Below are positions 37,509 through 46,600 of a DNA stretch of 64,000 nt, piece by piece; within the stretch, counting starts at the first letter, position 1, and every line of letters starts with the position of its first letter. Source of the stretch: Brevibacterium atlanticum. Its GTDB lineage: Bacteria; Actinomycetota; Actinomycetes; Actinomycetales; Brevibacteriaceae. A program made the position numbers and the translations under genes. Under the pieces are notes generated by a model. It saw nothing but the letters and a program-made list of their open reading frames with translations, was not told the DNA's origin and made no database searches. The DNA is taken from contig NZ_CP050152.1 in assembly GCF_011617245.1 (NCBI RefSeq), forward strand, positions 1 through 64,000. The letters are read 5' to 3'.

Positions 37509-38147
37509 CTAGCTCGGGGTGGTCTCCGGGCCGAGGTTGCTGAGGATGAGGGTGCGCACCTGCCGGTCGATGTAGGTGTCGAGGTCGAGCCCGATCTTCT
37601 GGAAATACCAGTGCTTGAGTGCCCACATGTGTGCGATCGACATGAGGTCGTGCCCCAGTGCCTGCGCATCGACATCACGCAGATGACCGGTCTCCACCGC
37701 GCCGGCGACGACATCGATGAGCGGCTGCAGGGTCTCCAGCTCCTGTTCCTGGATCGAACTCAGCCCATCCTTCGACAGCGACCGCGAGGCCTGATAGGTG
37801 AGCACGACGGCGTGGCGCTGTTCGCCGACGATCCGGCAGAACTCGGAGAACGCGGCGATGACCTTGTCCACCGGGTCGGCCGCCTCGGCGATGGCAGACG
37901 GAACGCGCAGCCGGAATTCTTCGAGCACCCTGGTGATCGCGGCGAGCACGATCTGCTCCTTATCGGAGAAGTACTTGTAGAGCAGCCCGACGCTGACCCC
38001 GCCGGACTTCGCGATCGCCTGCATCGACACCGAATGAGTGCCCTTCTCCTGCATCAGGCGGACCGCGGCATCGACGATCTGCCGTTCCCGGAACTCCGCC
38101 CGGGCCCCACGGACGATGGCGTTGAGATCTGCGGATTCAGCTGACAT
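37509..38147 (-). CDS. TetR-family regulator of the acyl-CoA gene cluster
   Basis: A 212-residue regulator: DAAVRLMQEKGTHSVSMQAI then the recognition segment GGVSVGLLYKYFSDKEQIVL. It is the last gene of the five-gene minus-strand operon and overlaps the end of the CoA-ligase gene by eleven bases. By analogy with TetR regulators of CoA-ester catabolism it should bind a pathway CoA thioester and release the operator upstream of the first gene (inverted repeats at 42683-42718). Confidence 0.88.
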   Translation of the reverse strand: MSAESADLNAIVRGARAEFRERQIVDAAVRLMQEKGTHSVSMQAIAKSGGVSVGLLYKYFSDKEQIVLAAITRVLEEFRLRVPSAIAEAADPVDKVIAAFSEFCRIVGEQRHAVVLTYQASRSLSKDGLSSIQEQELETLQPLIDVVAGAVETGHLRDVDAQALGHDLMSIAHMWALKHWYFQKIGLDLDTYIDRQVRTLILSNLGPETTPS

Positions 38148-39801
38148 GGTCGGCGGCGACTTCCTCTCTGAGCTTGAACTTCTGAATCTTACCGCTCGGA
38201 GTCCGCGGGAACTCGTCGAGGACCTGCAGAACCTCGGGCCAATACTGCTTGGCCACTCCCTTCGATTCGAAGAACTCACGCAGACTATCCATCTCCAGAC
38301 TCTGCCCCTGCACCAAGGTGACGACCGCACACGCGACCTCCTGCAGCCGCGGATGCGGCACCGCAACGACCGCGACCTGAGACACCGCCGGATGTTCGTA
38401 GAGGACGTTCTCGACGTAGGCGACCGGAATGTTCTCACCGCCGCGGATGATGATGTCCTTCGACCGACCGGCGATCCGAATGAAGCCCTCCTCGTCCATC
38501 TCCGCCAGGTCGCCTGTATCGAGCCAGTCGCCGTCGAACGCCTCGGACGTCAGTCCGGGTTCCTTGAGGTAGCCGACGAACAGGAACGGGCCCTTGACCT
38601 GCACCTTTCCCTCTTCTCCGGCAGGCGTCGGTTCACCCAGCGGGTCGACCACACGCACCTCCATGGACCCGAGCGCCCGACCGTCGGTGCCCGTGACCTT
38701 CTCCTCCGAATCGCCCGGAGCGGTCATCGTGACCAGACCGCATTCGGTCTGGCCCCAGCCGCCGAACACGCTGAGCTTCGGCAGGAGTTCGCGCGCCTCA
38801 TCGACCATCACACGTGGAATCGGGGCACCCATGCAGCAGAAGTGCTTGAGCGAGGACAGATCGTGCTCGGTGGTCTTCGCGGCTTCGATGAGGTCGTGAA
38901 GGAACGGCGTCGCCCCGGAGGTGTGCTCGATCCCGTACTCGGCGACGAGACGGGCGAAGTCCTCACCGTTCCACACATCCTGGAACACTCCGGCTCCACC
39001 GATGAGCAGCGGCAGACACACCCCGTACATGTACCCGGTGAGGTGGCCGAACGTCGAAGCCATGTGGATGACCGACCCCTGGCCCAGACCAAGGTGGTCC
39101 GGCCAGGGCAGCGCCGCCGCGAGCACGGAGTTGTGCGTGTGCATCACGCCTTTCGGGTCGCCCGTGGTGCCCGAGGTGAACAGGATGAGTCCGACATCGT
39201 TCGGATCGGGGCGCCGGTCGGCCCAATCGTTGGATTCCAGCGCCGAGGTGGTCGTGCCGCGATCGAGGAAATCCTGCCACCGTTCGAAGCCGTCCCGTGC
39301 AGCGAACAGAGATTCACCAGGGGCGTCGAGCACGATCGTGTGTGTGAGCTCGGGCAGATTCTCCCGGAGCCGGTCGACCATGTCCGGGTAGTCGAACTTG
39401 CGGAACCTGTTCGGCACGAAGAGGACGGAGACTCCGGCCTTCTTCGCCATGTAGCCGATCTCGCGGTCGCGATAGATCGGAATGAGGCCGTTCGTCGCGG
39501 CCCCGGCCTTGATGGCACCGAGGTGGATGACCAGCCATTCGTACCAGTTCGGCAGGTGGATGCCGACGACATCGCCCGGAGTGATCCCGATGTCGGCGAG
39601 CGACCTCGCACAGGTGTCGACGTCCGCCGAGAGCTGCGCATAGGTGTGCGTCCCATAGGGGTCACGGGTGACGACGGCATCCGGGCTCTGTCTGGTCCAG
39701 TGCTCGAGGTGGTCGAGCAGCGTCTGGTTCTTCCAGTCACCTGCCGCGGTGTGCTTGTCGATGAGGGCGTCGGTGAGGGTGGTCTCGAATCGTGTGGGCA
39801 T
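38137..39801 (-). CDS. AMP-forming acyl-CoA ligase (cyclohexanecarboxylate-CoA ligase-like)
   Basis: A 554-residue ANL-superfamily ligase that activates a carboxylic acid with ATP and CoA. The P-loop-like motif LFTSGTTGDPKGV, GWGQTE, DTGDLAEMDEEGF, RSKDIIIRGGENI and the terminal catalytic Lys region PRTPSGKIQK are all present. Context with BadI-, BadH- and AliB-like genes suggests the substrate is cyclohexanecarboxylate (AliA role), but the sequence alone permits other medium or alicyclic acids. AAAGGAG precedes the ATG. It lies 27 bases downstream of the SDR gene. Confidence 0.85.
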   Translation of the reverse strand: MPTRFETTLTDALIDKHTAAGDWKNQTLLDHLEHWTRQSPDAVVTRDPYGTHTYAQLSADVDTCARSLADIGITPGDVVGIHLPNWYEWLVIHLGAIKAGAATNGLIPIYRDREIGYMAKKAGVSVLFVPNRFRKFDYPDMVDRLRENLPELTHTIVLDAPGESLFAARDGFERWQDFLDRGTTTSALESNDWADRRPDPNDVGLILFTSGTTGDPKGVMHTHNSVLAAALPWPDHLGLGQGSVIHMASTFGHLTGYMYGVCLPLLIGGAGVFQDVWNGEDFARLVAEYGIEHTSGATPFLHDLIEAAKTTEHDLSSLKHFCCMGAPIPRVMVDEARELLPKLSVFGGWGQTECGLVTMTAPGDSEEKVTGTDGRALGSMEVRVVDPLGEPTPAGEEGKVQVKGPFLFVGYLKEPGLTSEAFDGDWLDTGDLAEMDEEGFIRIAGRSKDIIIRGGENIPVAYVENVLYEHPAVSQVAVVAVPHPRLQEVACAVVTLVQGQSLEMDSLREFFESKGVAKQYWPEVLQVLDEFPRTPSGKIQKFKLREEVAADHVS

Positions 39802-39828
39802 ATCAGGGCTCCTTTGCTCTGGTGTTGC

Positions 39829-40596
39829 TCAGGCCATGGTCAGTCCGCCGGAGACGGACAGGGTCTGACCCGTGACGTAGGCGGAATCCGGGCGTGCGAA
39901 GAACGCCACGGCGTTGGCGAGGTCCTCGGGCCGGGCGAGTCGGCGCATCGGGATGGCCTTCTCCAGTGCGGTGCGCAGCTTCGGATTGTCGGCCGAGATC
40001 TCGGCGAACAGCGGGGTGTCGGCAGGTCCCGGGCACACGCAGTTGGCCGTGATCCCATGCCGGGCGACCTCGCGGGCGAAGGTCTTCGTGAACGAGATGA
40101 TCCCGCCCTTTGCCGCCGAGTACACCGCCTCGCCGCTCGACCCGACACGACCGGCATCGGATCCGATGCTGATGACGGCCCCGGATTCGGCGTCGATCAT
40201 GTGCGCGGCCGCGGACTGCGTGCAGTTGAGTGTGCCGAGGAGGTTGATCGCGATGACCTTCTGCCAGGTCGCCGGCGTCGAATCCATGAACGGTTCGACC
40301 TTGTCCCACCCGGCGTTGTTGACGAGGACATCGATGCGACCGAAGCGCTCGATCACCTCGGCGGTCATGGCGTCCACGGCCGCCCGATCGGTGACGTCGA
40401 CGGCCAGGCCGATCGAATCATTTCCCAGCGCCGAGGCGGTGTCCCCGGCCTTCTGTGCGTCGAGGTCGGCGACGACGACGGTGGCACCGTCGGCGGCGAG
40501 ACGGCCGGCGATGCCCTTGCCGATGCCCGAGGCGGCTCCGGTGACGATGACGATGCGGTCGGTCAGGGGTGCTGTTTCGGAGATGTTCGCTGACAT
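39829..40596 (-). CDS. badH: BadH-like 2-hydroxycyclohexanecarboxyl-CoA dehydrogenase (SDR)
   Basis: A 255-residue short-chain dehydrogenase: VTGAASGIGKG cofactor loop, LVNNAGWDKVEPF, SDAGRVGSSGEAVYSAAKGG with the catalytic Tyr-Lys, and ANCVCPGPADTPLF. The NAGWDK and GRVGSSGEAVYS stretches are those I associate with BadH, which oxidises 2-hydroxycyclohexanecarboxyl-CoA to the 2-keto ester using NAD+. I chose ATG at 40596, with GGAAGGA upstream. It sits between the CoA-ligase and acyl-CoA dehydrogenase genes. Confidence 0.8.
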   Translation of the reverse strand: MSANISETAPLTDRIVIVTGAASGIGKGIAGRLAADGATVVVADLDAQKAGDTASALGNDSIGLAVDVTDRAAVDAMTAEVIERFGRIDVLVNNAGWDKVEPFMDSTPATWQKVIAINLLGTLNCTQSAAAHMIDAESGAVISIGSDAGRVGSSGEAVYSAAKGGIISFTKTFAREVARHGITANCVCPGPADTPLFAEISADNPKLRTALEKAIPMRRLARPEDLANAVAFFARPDSAYVTGQTLSVSGGLTMA

Positions 40597-40648
40597 GGTG
40601 GTGTCCTTCCTTGTCAATGGTGTGGTGGCGGGGTGTTTGCAGCGTGGT

Positions 40649-41794
40649 TCAGGGAGCGAACTCGCGGCCGGCGGATTCCCGGGCGATGATGAGTTTCATG
40701 ATCTGCGCAGTGCCGTCGCCGATCTGCATGCCGAGCACATCGCGCAGCCGCTTCTCGACGTCACGGTCCTGCTTGTACCCGTTCTGACCGTGGAGCAGCA
40801 GGCACTGGTGAAGTGCGTGATAGGCCTCGAGCGGAGCCCACCATTTGCACATGGCCGCCTGAGAGGTGTGCGGCAGATCCTCATCGCCGAGGCGGAGCGT
40901 GTCGAGGCACAGCAGCCGGGCGGCGGCGATCTTCGTCTCGGCCTCGGCCAGCGGGAAGGACACGCCCTGGAACGTCGACAGGGGCTGGTCGAAGGCCTGC
41001 CGATCCTTCACATACGCCCAGGCGTCCTCGATCGCTCGTGACGCGGTGCCCGTGCACTGCAGTCCGATGAGCGCGCGGGAGAAATCGAAGCCCTGCATGA
41101 CCTGGGTGAACGCTCCTCCGACCTCGCCGAGGAGGTGGTCGGCCGGCACACGGACGTCGACGAATTCCACGCTGCCGCGCGCGACCGCTGCCTGGCCCAT
41201 ATCGACGATCGGCGTCCGCGTCACCCCGGGGGCGTCGAGATCGACGAGGAAGGCCGAGATGCCCTTGCCGCGCTTCGCATCGGGATCCGTGCGGGCGAAG
41301 ATCACCGTGGCGGTCGAGGTCATCGCCAGCGACATCGACTTCGTGCCGTTGACGATCCAGTCCTCACCGGCCCTGCGGGCGGTGGTCGACGGGTTGCCCG
41401 CGTCCGAACCGGCATCGGGCTCGGAGAGTCCGATGGCGACCGTCGCGTCGCCGGAAGTGATCTGGCGGCAGTAGTGGTCGGCCACCTCGGCGTCGGCATT
41501 GCGGGCGATGACCTGCCCGATGAGGGACCCGACGACCTGGATGTAGGCGACGGGGAGGTCTCCCCGGGCGATGGCCTCGGTGACGAGTCCAGCCGTGACC
41601 TTGCCCAGGCCCTGCCCGCCGAGGTGGTCGGGCAGTTCGGGGGCGATGAGCCCGGCCCGACCCATCTCCCGGGTGATATCGGCACCGATGCGGCCGGCGG
41701 CCTCACGATCACGTGCCTCGGCGATGAGCCTGTCTTCGAATCCGGCCGCCGCCTCGAGGAGGGCCTCGGCTGCGGGGGAGAGTGAAACGTCCAC
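40649..41794 (-). CDS. Acyl-CoA dehydrogenase (AliB-like, cyclohexanecarboxyl-CoA dehydrogenase candidate)
   Basis: A 381-residue FAD enzyme with the acyl-CoA dehydrogenase layout: an N-terminal helical domain, AIGLSEPDAGSDAGN and WIVNGTKSMSLA in the middle beta domain, and a C-terminal helical domain ending ARESAGREFAP. It would introduce the 1,2-double bond in cyclohexanecarboxyl-CoA if the operon assignment is right. Start is GTG, five bases after AGAAGGA. The BadI-like gene precedes it by 34 bases. Confidence 0.85.
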   Translation of the reverse strand: MDVSLSPAAEALLEAAAGFEDRLIAEARDREAAGRIGADITREMGRAGLIAPELPDHLGGQGLGKVTAGLVTEAIARGDLPVAYIQVVGSLIGQVIARNADAEVADHYCRQITSGDATVAIGLSEPDAGSDAGNPSTTARRAGEDWIVNGTKSMSLAMTSTATVIFARTDPDAKRGKGISAFLVDLDAPGVTRTPIVDMGQAAVARGSVEFVDVRVPADHLLGEVGGAFTQVMQGFDFSRALIGLQCTGTASRAIEDAWAYVKDRQAFDQPLSTFQGVSFPLAEAETKIAAARLLCLDTLRLGDEDLPHTSQAAMCKWWAPLEAYHALHQCLLLHGQNGYKQDRDVEKRLRDVLGMQIGDGTAQIMKLIIARESAGREFAP

Positions 41795-41828
41795 GGTGAT
41801 CCTTCTGCGGTTGTCCGGTCGTCGGGTC

Positions 41829-42662
41829 TCAGTAGGCGCCGTCGAAGCGGCTGAAGTCGGGGTCGCGCTTCTCGGCGAAGGCGGCCGCGCCTTCGTGCGA
41901 CTCGGGTGAATGGGCGTAGAGGTCGAGGGCGCTCATGGCGAGGTTCGTGAACCCTGTCTGCATCTCGGAGTCGGCGTTGAAGGACTGCTTGAGGAAGCGC
42001 AGCGCCGTCGGAGCCTTGAGTCCCAGTGCCCGGGCGCGCTCCTTGGCGCGGGGGATGAGCTCGTCGGCCTCGACGACCTCGTTGGCCAGCCCCCACGATT
42101 CGGCCTTGCGTGCGTCGATGAGTTCGCAGAAGTACCACATCTCTCGGGCTCGCTTCTCGCCGATGACGCGGGCGAGGAACGCCGAGCCGTAGCCGGCGTC
42201 GAAGGAGCCGACCTTGGGGCCGGCCTGGCCGAAGCGCGCATGGGAGGCGGCGATCGTGATGTCGCAGATGGTGGAGAGCACGTTGCCGCCGCCGACGGCG
42301 ACGCCGTTGACCGCGGAGATGACGGGTTTGGGCACCGAGCGGATGACCTTGTGCAGCTCGGAGATGCGGAACATGCCGTAGCGGCTGGGGCCGTAGTCGC
42401 CGGTCTCGGCCTTCTGCTTGACGTCGCCGCCGGCGCAGAAGGACTTCTGCCCGGAGCCGGTGAGGATGATCGAGCGCACGCGGTTGTCGCCCCAGGCCAG
42501 GGTGAAGGCCTCGATGAGTTCGTCGACGGTCTGCGAACGGAACGAGTTGAAGGAATCCGGACGGTTGATCGTGATGGTCGCGAAGGTCTCTTCGACCTCG
42601 TAGAGGATGTCCGAGAATTCGGTGGTCGCATCCTGTCGAGTCGCGGTGGTATCTGTCGGCAT
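41829..42662 (-). CDS. badI: BadI-like 2-ketocyclohexanecarboxyl-CoA hydrolase (crotonase fold)
   Basis: A 277-residue crotonase-superfamily protein. DILYEVEETFATITINRP, FCAGGDVKQK, AVNGVAVGGGNVLSTICDIT and GQAGPKVGSFDAGYGSAFLA closely follow BadI and MenB, where GSFDAGYGSAFLARVIG-type sequence builds the active site; it would hydrolytically open the ring of 2-ketocyclohexanecarboxyl-CoA to pimelyl-CoA. MenB is excluded by context, since no menaquinone genes are present. I chose ATG at 42662, with GAGGAG upstream. It is the first gene of the five-gene operon. Confidence 0.82.
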   Translation of the reverse strand: MPTDTTATRQDATTEFSDILYEVEETFATITINRPDSFNSFRSQTVDELIEAFTLAWGDNRVRSIILTGSGQKSFCAGGDVKQKAETGDYGPSRYGMFRISELHKVIRSVPKPVISAVNGVAVGGGNVLSTICDITIAASHARFGQAGPKVGSFDAGYGSAFLARVIGEKRAREMWYFCELIDARKAESWGLANEVVEADELIPRAKERARALGLKAPTALRFLKQSFNADSEMQTGFTNLAMSALDLYAHSPESHEGAAAFAEKRDPDFSRFDGAY

Positions 42663-42682
42663 CGTTGCCTCCTCGATGAGAA

Positions 42683-42718
42683 ATGAATCTAGGTTCATAT
42701 CCAGTGAACATCAGTTCA
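42683..42718. promoter_or_regulatory. Two inverted repeats upstream of the badI-led operon
   Basis: ATGAA/TTCAT (42683-42687 and 42694-42698) and TGAAC/GTTCA (42705-42709 and 42714-42718) are adjacent short inverted repeats sharing a TGAA core, directly upstream of the first gene of the CoA-ester operon. They are the natural target for the operon's own TetR regulator. Confidence 0.5.
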
Positions 42719-42826
42719 TCGACAAGGTCAAGAGGTCAGAAACGCCTCATGCGGCCGTGATGGTGCAAGAATGAACCCGTAGAACTCCTCCGAAAGTGGA
42801 CGGAGTTCACCGACGAATGGACGACG

Positions 42827-43507
42827 ATGACCTCGGACTCACCGGACCCGACCACCCCTTCGACTCCCGGCCGAGGCGCTGCGGACCGGCAGGACCCTGG
42901 TCAGCCTACGCAGGGCCGCACGCCGGCGGCGGGGGCGGATATCGGAGCGCTCATCGGAGGGGCATTCGGACTGCTGTTCCTCATCATCAACAGCGCGCAG
43001 TTCTCCTCGCTGGGCCGCACCTTGGTCATCGCCCTCGGGACCGTCGTGTTCTCGGGCATCCTCGTCTTCGCTGTGCGGGGGCTCGTGCGGGGCCGGGGCG
43101 CAGGGCCTCAGGAGGACGGTGCCCGACACAGCGCCCGGCACAGTGCCGACCCGCAGGGCAGGAGGCAGCGCCGGGAACCGCCGTTCGGCCGCGCCTATTG
43201 GATCATCGTCCTCATCGAGGCGATCGCTCTGTTCGCGGGGGCACGCCTGTTGACGAGCCTCGGCCACCCGGAACTCGGCGTGGCCTGGGTGGCCGTGGTC
43301 GTCGGCACCCACTTCTTCGCCCTCGGAAAGGTCTTCGGACTCGACCGCTTCCATGTGCTCGCGACCGTCGTCACCCTCTGCGGAATCGGCGGGTTCATCG
43401 CCTTCTTCGCGGCCGCGCCCGCTTTCATCCCCGTCATCAGCGGGGTCATCTCAGGGTTCGTACTGCTCGCGTTCGCGATGTGGGCCCTGGTGCCGGTCGA
43501 GAAGTGA
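42827..43507 (+). CDS. Hypothetical polytopic membrane protein
   Basis: A 226-residue protein I do not recognise. The first 38 residues are Pro/Asp/Gln-rich and hydrophilic. Two hydrophobic helices follow (IGALIGGAFGLLFLIIN and TLVIALGTVVFSGILVFAV), then a charged Arg/Gln/His loop (about 88-118), and four more helices in the second half including WIIVLIEAIALFAGARLL and VISGVISGFVLLAFAMW. It is divergent from the badI-led operon by 164 bases. Confidence 0.65.
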   Translation: MTSDSPDPTTPSTPGRGAADRQDPGQPTQGRTPAAGADIGALIGGAFGLLFLIINSAQFSSLGRTLVIALGTVVFSGILVFAVRGLVRGRGAGPQEDGARHSARHSADPQGRRQRREPPFGRAYWIIVLIEAIALFAGARLLTSLGHPELGVAWVAVVVGTHFFALGKVFGLDRFHVLATVVTLCGIGGFIAFFAAAPAFIPVISGVISGFVLLAFAMWALVPVEK

Positions 43508-43602
43508 GTTCCGGGCCGGCAGCTATGCCCGCGACAGCGCCGGCAGGAGCGTCGTCGGCGGCACGGGCAACGGAGTCCGCAACCACGCTCGTACGGGAGT
43601 CA

Positions 43603-43659
43603 TAGGTGGGCGAAATGGTCGGGCCCCAGGCGGATTTCCCTGACCATTTCGCCCACCTA
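43603..43659. repeat. Palindromic intergenic element, copy 3
   Basis: TAGGTGGGCGAAATGGTC (43603-43620) and its exact complement (43642-43659) enclose a 21-base loop. It is the best-preserved of the three copies and lies between convergent genes, so it can act as a bidirectional terminator. Confidence 0.85.
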
Positions 43660-43666
43660 AGCGTGT

Positions 43667-46600
43667 CTATTTCGGGCCGTCCTTCTTCGGTGACTGCACA
43701 CGCGGGGGCGGGAACTCCGGCGGCGCGGCTGCAGGATGAGTATCCAGGCCGGCGAGCACCTCGGCGATCGCGCGATCGAGCTGCGGGTCGTCGTCGGCGA
43801 AGAGCTGTCCCGGATCGTGTTCGACCTCGATATCGGGGTCCACGCCGTGGTTCTCCACGCTCCACTCCTTGCCCTCGAGCCAGAAGGCATAGCGCGGCTG
43901 GGTCACCCCGGTGCCGTCGACGAGGTCGTAGCGTCCGTCGATGCCGACGACCCCGCCCCACGTGCGCACGCCGATGACCGGGCCGATGCCCTTGGCCTGG
44001 ACGCGGGCATTGATGATGTCCCCGTCGGAGCCGGAGAACTCGTTCGCCACGAAGGCCACCGGCCCCCTGCGGGCATCCTCGGGATCGGGAACCATCGCAT
44101 CGTAGTTCCGGGCGGCGTTCCATGCGATGACCCGGTCGGCGAAGCGTTCGGCCACCAGCGCACTCGTATGGCCGCCCCGGTTGAACCGGACATCGGCGAT
44201 GACTCCCTCACATCCCATGGCCTGCCGCAGATCACGGTGGAGCTGCGCCCACCCGTTCGACATCATGTCGGGCACGTGGACATAGCCGACGCGCCCCTGC
44301 GACTTCTCCGCCACGTACTCCCGGCGGGACCGCACCCAGTCCTGATACCGCAGCTTCTCCTCATCGGCCAGTGGGATGACCGCGACGACCCGATCCTTGC
44401 GACGTCCCCGCCGCAGCGTGAGCTCGACGATCGAATCCGCGGCCCCCTGCAGATGAGCGGCCGGACCGGTCACCTCGTCGACCGGCTGACCATTCACGGC
44501 GACGATGACGTCACCGACCTGAGCTGCCACCCCGGCCTGCCGCAGCGGCGACCTGGCAGCGGGTTCACTGCTCTCACCGGGCAGGATACGAGTGATCGTC
44601 CACCCGGCGGGGGTCCTTTCGAGATCCGCGCCGAGGAAGCCGAGCCTCTGCGAGCGATCATCCGATCCATAGCCCGAACCCGAAGGCGGGGTGACATAGG
44701 CGTGCGAGGTGTTGAGCTCGCCCACGGTCTCCCACAGGATGTCGACGAGGTCGTCATGCGTCAGCGCCTTCGCGGCCACGGCCCGCCAGCGCAGGGTCAC
44801 CGACTCCCAGTCGACCCCATTCATGTCCTCACGCCAATAGTGGTCGCGCATGATCCGGGCATTCTCCTCGAACATCTGCAGCCACTCGGCCCGCCGATCG
44901 AGTTCGAAGCGCAGCCGAGAGGTGTCGACGGAGACGAATGCGTCGTCATCGGCCTCGACCTTCCGGTTCGCAGGGACCACGGAGATGTCGCCCTCGGTGC
45001 GCACGACGATGAGCTTGCCGTCCCCGGTCACCTCGTACTCATCGGCCGTGTCGACGACGGTGAGCAGCTTCCGCTTCGCGAAATCGAAGAACTGGACGGC
45101 CTGCTTCGGCTTCTCACCGGCATCGCCGGACCGCTTCGTGCCGAGCTCGCCGTCCTCGGCATCCCCGGTGCGCATCCACAGCAGCCCACCGTCGGCCGCT
45201 TCGAGATGCTCGAACACCCCCGAGGCCACAGGGAACGGCAGGATCCGCTCCTCCGCCCCCTCGAGCTCGACCTCGGCGGTGGTCGCCGGCTTCTCGCCGC
45301 GGCTGCGCTCGGACTTCGACTCCTCGGCGACCTCACCGACGGCCCATCCGCTCGCGCTCGGACCGAACGGAGCCGGTTCGTCGGCGGCCAACGGCAGCAG
45401 CCAGGGTCGGGTGACGCCATTGAAGGACAGATCGAACGCATGCTGGTTATACGCCGGGTCGAAGGTGCGGTCGCTCAGGAACGCGACATACTTCCCGTCC
45501 CGGGTGAACGCCGGCGAGGCGTCATTGAACTTGCCGCTGGTCAGCGGCTGCGCCTCCTTGTCCGACTTCACCTCGACGATCATCAGCTGAGCCAGCTGCT
45601 CCTCGCCCTGCGTCGGCTGCGACCACACGAGGTACTTCCCGTCGGGGGAGAACCTCGGCGTCCTCGCCTCACCGAAGCCCGAATGCCCGACCAGTCGAGT
45701 GCGGCCGTTGCCGACCTCGATGAGCCGGATCGACCCGTCGTGGGAGATCGTGGCGAGCATCCTCCCTGCCGGATCCGCGCGCAGATCGAGGACCCGACCT
45801 AGAGCACCGGCTCCGATGCGCCGAGGCGGCTTCTCCCCGGTCACGGACGCGACCTCGATCGCGTCCTCCCCGTCGGCATCGGTGACGAACGCGGCCAGGC
45901 CGGTGGCGTCGAGGACGACGGGCTCACGGATGCGGATCGACGAGTCCGCGCACAGCGCCCGGGCCGGTCCCTCGCGATGAGCCAGCCAGAAGGTCTTCCC
46001 GCGCCATTCGACCACCGAGGCGTTGCCGGCCTGATCGGGGCTGATGCGGTTGATCCCGGTGTTCGGGTCGAGGCGCAGCGGCTGCACCTGGGTGCCCGGC
46101 AGGGTCACCGACAGGGTGCGGACCTGCGCGTCGAGGCTGTCGAGGATCTTGATCTCACCCCGGCTGTGCCACACGATGCGGGTGCCGTCGGTGGTGGCGT
46201 CGCGGACGTAGCCCTCGGCCTCGGTCTGGTGAGTGAGCTGGCGGGGTTCGTCGGCCCCGCCGGTGCCCTGACCGCCGTCTCCGTCTGCCTTCGCCGAGGC
46301 AGCCGTGGCCAGGCCGTCGATGATCCACAGGTTCGCCTGCTCCGTGGCATGGTGGGGGAACGTCGCGGCCCGGTCGGAGGTGAAGACGAGGGAATCGCCG
46401 ACCCACAGCGGATCCGTCAGCGAGGCGGCATCCTCACGCAGCAGTCGCTGCCACTTCGCCCCGGTGCCCTCGGCGTCACCGGCCCGATCGAGCCACAGCC
46501 TCGGCGCCGTGCCTCCGCGGTAGCGCTTCCAATGGGCCGGGGGACGGGAGAACGGCGTCGACAATGCTGTGACCCCCGAGTGGTGGCGGGCCAGGCCCGA

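Noticed and set aside
38038..40593. 851-codon plus-strand frame over the CoA-ligase and SDR genes
   Set aside because: Antisense to two genes with conserved motifs; the translation is Arg/Asp-rich shadow sequence.
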